NCBI GenBank assembly: GCA_026874595.1
Contig: CM049319.1
Coordinates: 65,893,417-65,957,416 of the forward strand
DNA: 64,000 nt
From: Sipunculus nudus
Lineage: Eukaryota > Annelida > Sipuncula > Golfingiida > Sipunculidae
Direction: 5' to 3'
Shown here in pieces: positions 59,801 to 64,000 of this stretch. Below the pieces are notes generated by a model, which saw only the letters and a program-made list of their open reading frames with translations, did not search any database and was not told where the DNA came from. Within the stretch, counting starts at the first letter, position 1. Every line of letters begins with the position of its first letter. A program made the position numbers and the translations under genes.

Positions 59801-60235
59801 AAAATGCATCCACAATCTTTTTAAAGAGGTTTCCTGTGACCTTGACCTTTGACCTCATGACCCCAAAATCAATGCGGGTCTTGCTTTTCCAATGGGTCAA
59901 ATACAAGTCAAGTTTGAAATCCATACATCAATAAAAGCAGGAATTATCATCCAGAAACTAATTTTTGGACAGATAGCTCCTGTGGCCTTGACCTTTGACC
60001 TTGTGACCCCAAAATTTATATAGATCATCCACTATCGGCAAGTGAGCCATATATTCAAGATGGAAGACCTAGGATGAAAGTTTGGCTTAAAATGCATCCA
60101 CAGTATCTTTTAAAATGCCAGTCCACTGACCTTGACCTTTGACCTCATGACCCTAGTACCTATAGGGTTCTTACTTTAGTGATGGGCCATACATAAGTCA
60201 TGTTTGAAATCCCTATGGCTATCAACACTGGAGAT
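56880..60235. repeat. 289-bp satellite array (about 11.6 units)
   Basis: Ten full units between 57052 and 59938, with partial units each side; the mean period is 288.6 bp. Each unit contains 'tgtgaccttcacctttgacc', 'cttggcaggtgaactatatg' and 'tgaccttgacctttgacctc'. Variant types alternate: units ending 'gggacatatac...gcagg' (57052, 57919, 59074) are each followed by 'ccagaactaatttttt' units (57342, 58207, 59362), giving 3- and 4-unit higher-order blocks. Frames of 60-80 codons on both strands recur only because of the repeat. Confidence 0.95.
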
Positions 60236-60562
60236 ATCATAAGAGGTGTGTGATTTTCACCATATATGGCAATATTCAAGGTCAAGGCCACTATCATAGG
60301 AAAGGTCATGACCCCAATTTAAATAAACATCATCCCATAACCCATACCTATGTATATGCATAATATAAAAGAAATCTGTCCATTAGTTTTTGACTTATAA
60401 TGCTCACAGTACTGTAAGGTGGCAATTTTGGGGGTATTAAACAGCACAAAAACAAGTAAAGAATAATAGGTGGCGCCACCAGTTTCTGGAACATGACAAC
60501 CCTATCCATGATCTTCCATCAACTTGATTTCGGGATAAATCCATGCAAGATTTCTTGAGATA
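60236..60562. repeat. Helitron-like internal unit homologous to 49247-49560
   Basis: Closely matches the second unit of the fragment at 48839-49610 ('caccatatatggcaatattc', 'catcatcccataaccca'), up to 'gatttcttgaga', where the mariner-like MITE begins. Confidence 0.85.
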
Positions 60563-61894
60563 CTGTAGATTCAGAAATATTAGTTGGGATTTTATTTTCG
60601 TGGTTTTCGTGGATCAAGATAATCCACGAATTCATGATTCCAACGATCAAAAATCACACGGTCAGAGGATATACGATATCTTAACGGCAGCTTGTGGTCG
60701 ACTTTATATATATAATTGTTACCGCTGGCTGACTTTTCAATAAAGATACAAAAATTGTTTATTACTATTTTTATGATTGATTTTATACATTTATTAAATG
60801 CACTGAATTGCTTTTCGTAAATTACTATTAAAATGCTGGATTTATAAATCTTCTTTTGTCAATTAAATTATTTCCCCTAATATCGTAAAAACACGGCGCC
60901 CCTGATATATTTACAATAAAACAATATCAAAGAATAATTTAAACTGAAAACGTATCCCCACATTTCCTCTTATCAACATTTCGGGTGAAAATTCAAGAAC
61001 AATACCACATTTCTGTCGCGCAAAGCGGTAGTTCTGAAACGCCAAGAACGGTACACAAGTTCCAATGTTCGTAACCACAGCTACCGAGGCACGGCTTTTT
61101 CGGAACTGGCCTTTTCAACCTTCTTTCAATAGAGATTAAACGAGACTTACGTTACCACTGGCCTAAAACACAAGCGCCATGTAAACTCATTTGCGCAATT
61201 TGCATTACCGCGAGTTGCGTGCATAACAGTGAGCCATTATTAATACATGAAGGCGGTACTTCTTCCGATTATTGTCGATAGTTGTACATATATGTTAACG
61301 CAAGTAAGCGCAACAGAATACTATTAGGCAAATTATTTCTTTATAATTTCCAAATATAGCTGAAATGATGAATGACGAACGAACCGTGTCTCATCTCACC
61401 GCCCCCTCAGGAATATACAGGCGCCACATGTGACTATCGCCTAGATTAAAAAAAAAAGTTAAAAACCTTCATGTCATTGTGGACGGTCCCGTTTCATTTT
61501 TCCTCCGGTCAAGTGATGGTTTACGTTTTCTGTGAACATGGTGTGATCGGGTGTTATAACTGGTAGCCGATGTATCGGTTGTTACAAATAATAGCCGATG
61601 TATCGCCCGGCACTTTCGGTCAGGGCTGATTAATTCTTCGTTAGGCTCGGGTCGGGCGGAGCATGTTTGTTCAACACTGACCCGATTGATCGCGGTACAG
61701 GCGCACCGTGTGATAAGCATCAAAGCCGAACCACCTGTGTACATCGGGCTCGTCTTCCTTGCGCACATGGAGGTATAAATAAACATAATTTCCTAAAGTT
61801 TTCTATGTCTTTCCACGAATTCAAATACCCCACGATATGCGTTTTGTACAAAAACCACGAAATTTTAAGCCCACGATATTATCTGAATCCACAG
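60563..61894. mobile_element. Tc1/mariner-like MITE (1332 bp)
   Basis: Imperfect inverted ends: left CTGTAGATTCAGAAATATTA, right complement CTGTGGATTCAGATAATATC, with TTTCGTGGTTTT inside both and similarity for about 80 bp. Flanked by TA (60561-60562 and 61895-61896). The homologous sequence at 49550-49575 (cttgagatattcaagaattt) is the unfilled site with a single TA, so the 2-bp duplication is directly shown. No transposase frame. Confidence 0.8.
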
Positions 61895-61989
61895 TATTAA
61901 AGAATTTGTGTGATTTTCCCTAAAATTGGACCTATTCAAGGTCAAGGACACTCCTAGGTCATGGTCATGGTAATTAAGACCATCTTGAA

Positions 61990-62040
61990 TGAACCAAAAC
62001 CATTCACATTGGTTTAACTGACCTGTCTAATAAGAACAAA
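61990..62040. repeat. Last, diverged unit of the 75-bp satellite
   Basis: 'tgaaccaaaaccattcacat', then 'tggtttaactgacctgtctaataaga', matches the satellite unit with a few changes. Confidence 0.8.
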
Positions 62041-62104
62041 TGTTAATTAAGACCACTTTTTGCCAGTCCTATGGGTGGTCTTATTACATGGGTTTCACTG
62101 TATA

Positions 62105-63273
62105 TTAGGGCTATATCAATATACCAATATATCGATACATATTGAGACGCCACATTGATATGATTGTTGATACTCTTTGCTAGCTGTATTGTAGTATCAA
62201 TGAAACAATTATTGTTAACAAATTTAGATACAACCCCAACCTAAACTATGATATGAACTATATATATTTATTTTACTTAATCTACTTTTGATTCTTATTT
62301 GGCTTTATAAGACTTCAATATGATTAGAAGGTATTGTCGTATAATTGATGTGACGGCATGGAGGAGTTAGCTCCGCCCACCTTGGATACGGTTGCTAGGT
62401 AGGACATTAAACCAAAAAAGCGTGCTTCTTATACACGTGGAACCGGCACTGCAGCCGTATATCGCACCAGGCTTCAAACAGTATTAATTTTACCAAGAAA
62501 GCACCCTTAGGTTAAAAGTGTACATATGTAGGCTACAGAGATGTTTTAAATATAAAATTGAGAAGTTTGATGAATTTGCGCCCGTTTCTGCTCGATACGG
62601 CTGGTGTCAGAGAACGAATCAGCTGACCCCTCTCATCAGCCTTGACACCTCAGCGATTGGTTAAAATTTAAAACTTGTTCAAGTCTAGCAGAACAAATTT
62701 GAAAAACAACAAAGTAACAGTTATAAAAATATTTGTCTATGACATAGGGTGCAGTTTCATAAAAAAATTAAAGATGACAATGTAAAAAGTGTTGCTCCAT
62801 ACAAGTTAAAGCAACATATATGCTGTCATTGGATATGGGGGGGGGGGGGGGCAACTCATTTTTAATCATTAAAGGAAGCCTTGTATGCTCAAGCAGAGAT
62901 TTTATAACCTTTGAAAGTTAGTTAATTTGTCATCTAATTAAAATTAATAATAAAAATCGAACAAGTGTCAATACCAGTATTCAAACAATAAATTATTGAA
63001 GGGCAAGTAAAATCACAGATGGTGTGTGAACATCACAACGTGATTTTTTTATAAAATTTAATATTCTGACTGAGAAAATTATGAAATAAAAATGAAGTTG
63101 AAATTATTATAAAATATTGCATGTATATTGATGTTTTTAAAAGGAAGCCTCCTGTTTATACACAGGAAGAAAGATGTGTGGACAAGAAGAAATTTAAATG
63201 CATGTATGATATAGATATTATTTATGAAGGTCCTTAAGTCTTTTGTATTGTTTTAAAAGATGTGGTGGGACAA

Positions 63274-63278
<5 letters not shown>
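62105..63278. other. Intergenic, no gene seen
   Basis: Poly-G run at 62837-62852. Otherwise AT-rich sequence without recognised features. Confidence 0.4.

Positions 63279-63349
<71 letters not shown>
63279..63349. repeat. (TA)n microsatellite
   Basis: Long TA tract that is the insertion site of the following element. Confidence 0.9.
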
Positions 63350-63352
<3 letters not shown>

Positions 63353-63532
63353 GGGCGAATCAAGGGTTTGTAAAGGGGAGGGTCCAACCCAGGAAGACTA
63401 ATAAGAAACCTATAAAAAAGGTCCCCTGCTCCAGAATGTGATGGGTCCATGCAGGCCAGAAAAAATAGTTTAAAATTCTGAAGAAAGTTTGTTGCGGCTC
63501 AACCCCTCCCCCACGCCCGCTGGATCTGCCTG
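63350..63532. mobile_element. Small hAT-like MITE (183 bp)
   Basis: The left end CAGGGGCGAATCAAGGG and the right end (complement CAGGCAGATCCAGCGGG) form imperfect inverted repeats, with G-rich subterminal sequence on both. It is flanked by TATATA on each side, so the target duplication cannot be measured exactly. Non-coding. Confidence 0.5.
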
Positions 63533-64000
63533 TATATAAACATTTGTGATTATGTGTGAGGGTGTGTGTGTGCAAAATAACTGTTTTATTTTATACATGT
63601 GCATTATTATAGAAAATCTGCTGTTCTGTCAGTTAAGGCAACCTGTGGCAATAATTTTAGAATCTTCCTTTAAACACTCAGAGTCAGTCACTCATGCATG
63701 TAATAATATAAATATATTGTATATATGTCACGGAGAACTGAAGTGATGCTCCATTTGTGACATAATGTCTGATTCCAAGTGGATTATAATAACAAATATG
63801 AATTTTTTATCTCTTTTTTTTTTTTACTACTAGCTAAAAAATAGCATTTTTCCTTCTCTTTCTTAAACCCCCCTGCCTCCCCCCCCCCCCCCCCCAGCAG
63901 GATACATATGCGGCCATAGAATGCAATATTATTATTGTTTTATATAATAAAAAATAAACAAGCTATGTGATGACTAAATATATTAAGTTTTGTAAATAAC
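63533..64000. other. Intergenic, no gene seen
   Basis: Contains a T-run near 63817 and a long C-run at 63878-63896 only. Confidence 0.4.

Larger units (their letters stand above)
56763..61989 (-). mobile_element. Helitron-like element (copy 2), carrying a satellite
   Basis: The minus-strand 3' end is CTAG (56763-56766) followed by T, with the hairpin GGCAC-cgcag-GTGCC (56776-56790) 9 nt away. The plus-strand left flank is a satellite unit cut after 'cttaaA'. The right flank resumes a diverged unit at 'Tgaaccaaaacc' (61990), which is the next base of the unit, so insertion occurred between A and T without duplication, as Helitrons do. The right end is uncertain between about 61970 and 61989 and does not start with a clean TC. 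Contents: a 289-bp array and an inserted Tc1/mariner-like MITE. No Rep/helicase coding. Confidence 0.55.
51884..62100. mobile_element. Possible outer TA-flanked DNA element enclosing the whole array block
   Basis: The left end reads TA|CAGCAGAATCTG..., reaching CTCTAATAAGACCACC at 51910-51925. The right end, complemented, reads TA|CAGTGAAACCCATG followed by TAATAAGACCACCC. Both ends thus have CAG..GAA.CC, then TAATAAGACCACC, just outside the 75-bp satellite, and TA flanks at 51882-51883 and 62101-62102. The satellite unit itself contains TAATAAGACCACTT, so it may have grown from this element's end. The termini are imperfect, so this is an inference. Confidence 0.35.

Noticed and set aside
57030-59934. 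Many near-identical 60-98-codon frames on both strands
   Set aside because: They recur with the 289-bp satellite period, occur on both strands and have no start or splice context; products of repeat sequence.

Overview
This is eukaryotic nuclear DNA, AT-rich and mostly non-coding. It has TA microsatellites, tRNA-derived SINEs, a Penelope-like retroelement, several terminal-inverted-repeat DNA transposons, Helitron-like pieces and long tandem arrays. The repeat character (tGACCTTGACCTTTGACC-type arrays, GACA/GACG tracts, TTAGGG-type short tract) and the invertebrate-style prominin genes suggest a lophotrochozoan, most likely a mollusc. That assignment is an inference from style; no species marker was seen.

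Layout. 1-310: a Penelope-type leader remnant with a hammerhead ribozyme fold. 0.3-16 kb: intergenic DNA with dispersed and tandem repeats, two diverged copies of an exon-like segment on the minus strand (886-1135 and 5244-5480), a weak candidate two-exon gene for a small membrane protein (6349-7381), and a SINE. 17.2-29.6 kb: two tandem, same-strand prominin-like genes about 8.6 kb apart. Each has one very large coding exon (five membrane segments) and a tiny last exon that ends in nearly the same residues. 29.8-33.9 kb: a SINE, a 30-bp minisatellite and an inverted repeat. 33.9-37.05 kb: a near-intact Penelope-like element with a 705-residue reverse transcriptase/GIY-YIG ORF between two almost identical 487-bp pseudo-LTRs, each with a complete hammerhead ribozyme. 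37-48 kb: intergenic, with a SINE tail and a few exon-like fragments. 48.8-62.1 kb: a nested block. A 75-bp satellite, possibly inside an older TA-flanked element, is interrupted by a 1957-bp hAT-like insertion and by a Helitron-like element. That Helitron-like element carries a 289-bp array and has itself been hit by a 1332-bp Tc1/mariner-like MITE. A piggyBac-like MITE lies at 49.77-50.03 kb. 62.1-64 kb: intergenic, with a small hAT-like MITE inside a TA tract.

How it works together. The prominin-like pair is the only clear host gene content: a tandem duplication that kept the start context, exon structure and C-terminus. The retroelement is a self-contained unit: two ribozymes 2667 nt apart could cut the transcript into a monomer carrying the whole ORF. 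Most other sequence is mobile-element or satellite debris whose order of insertion can be read from the nesting.
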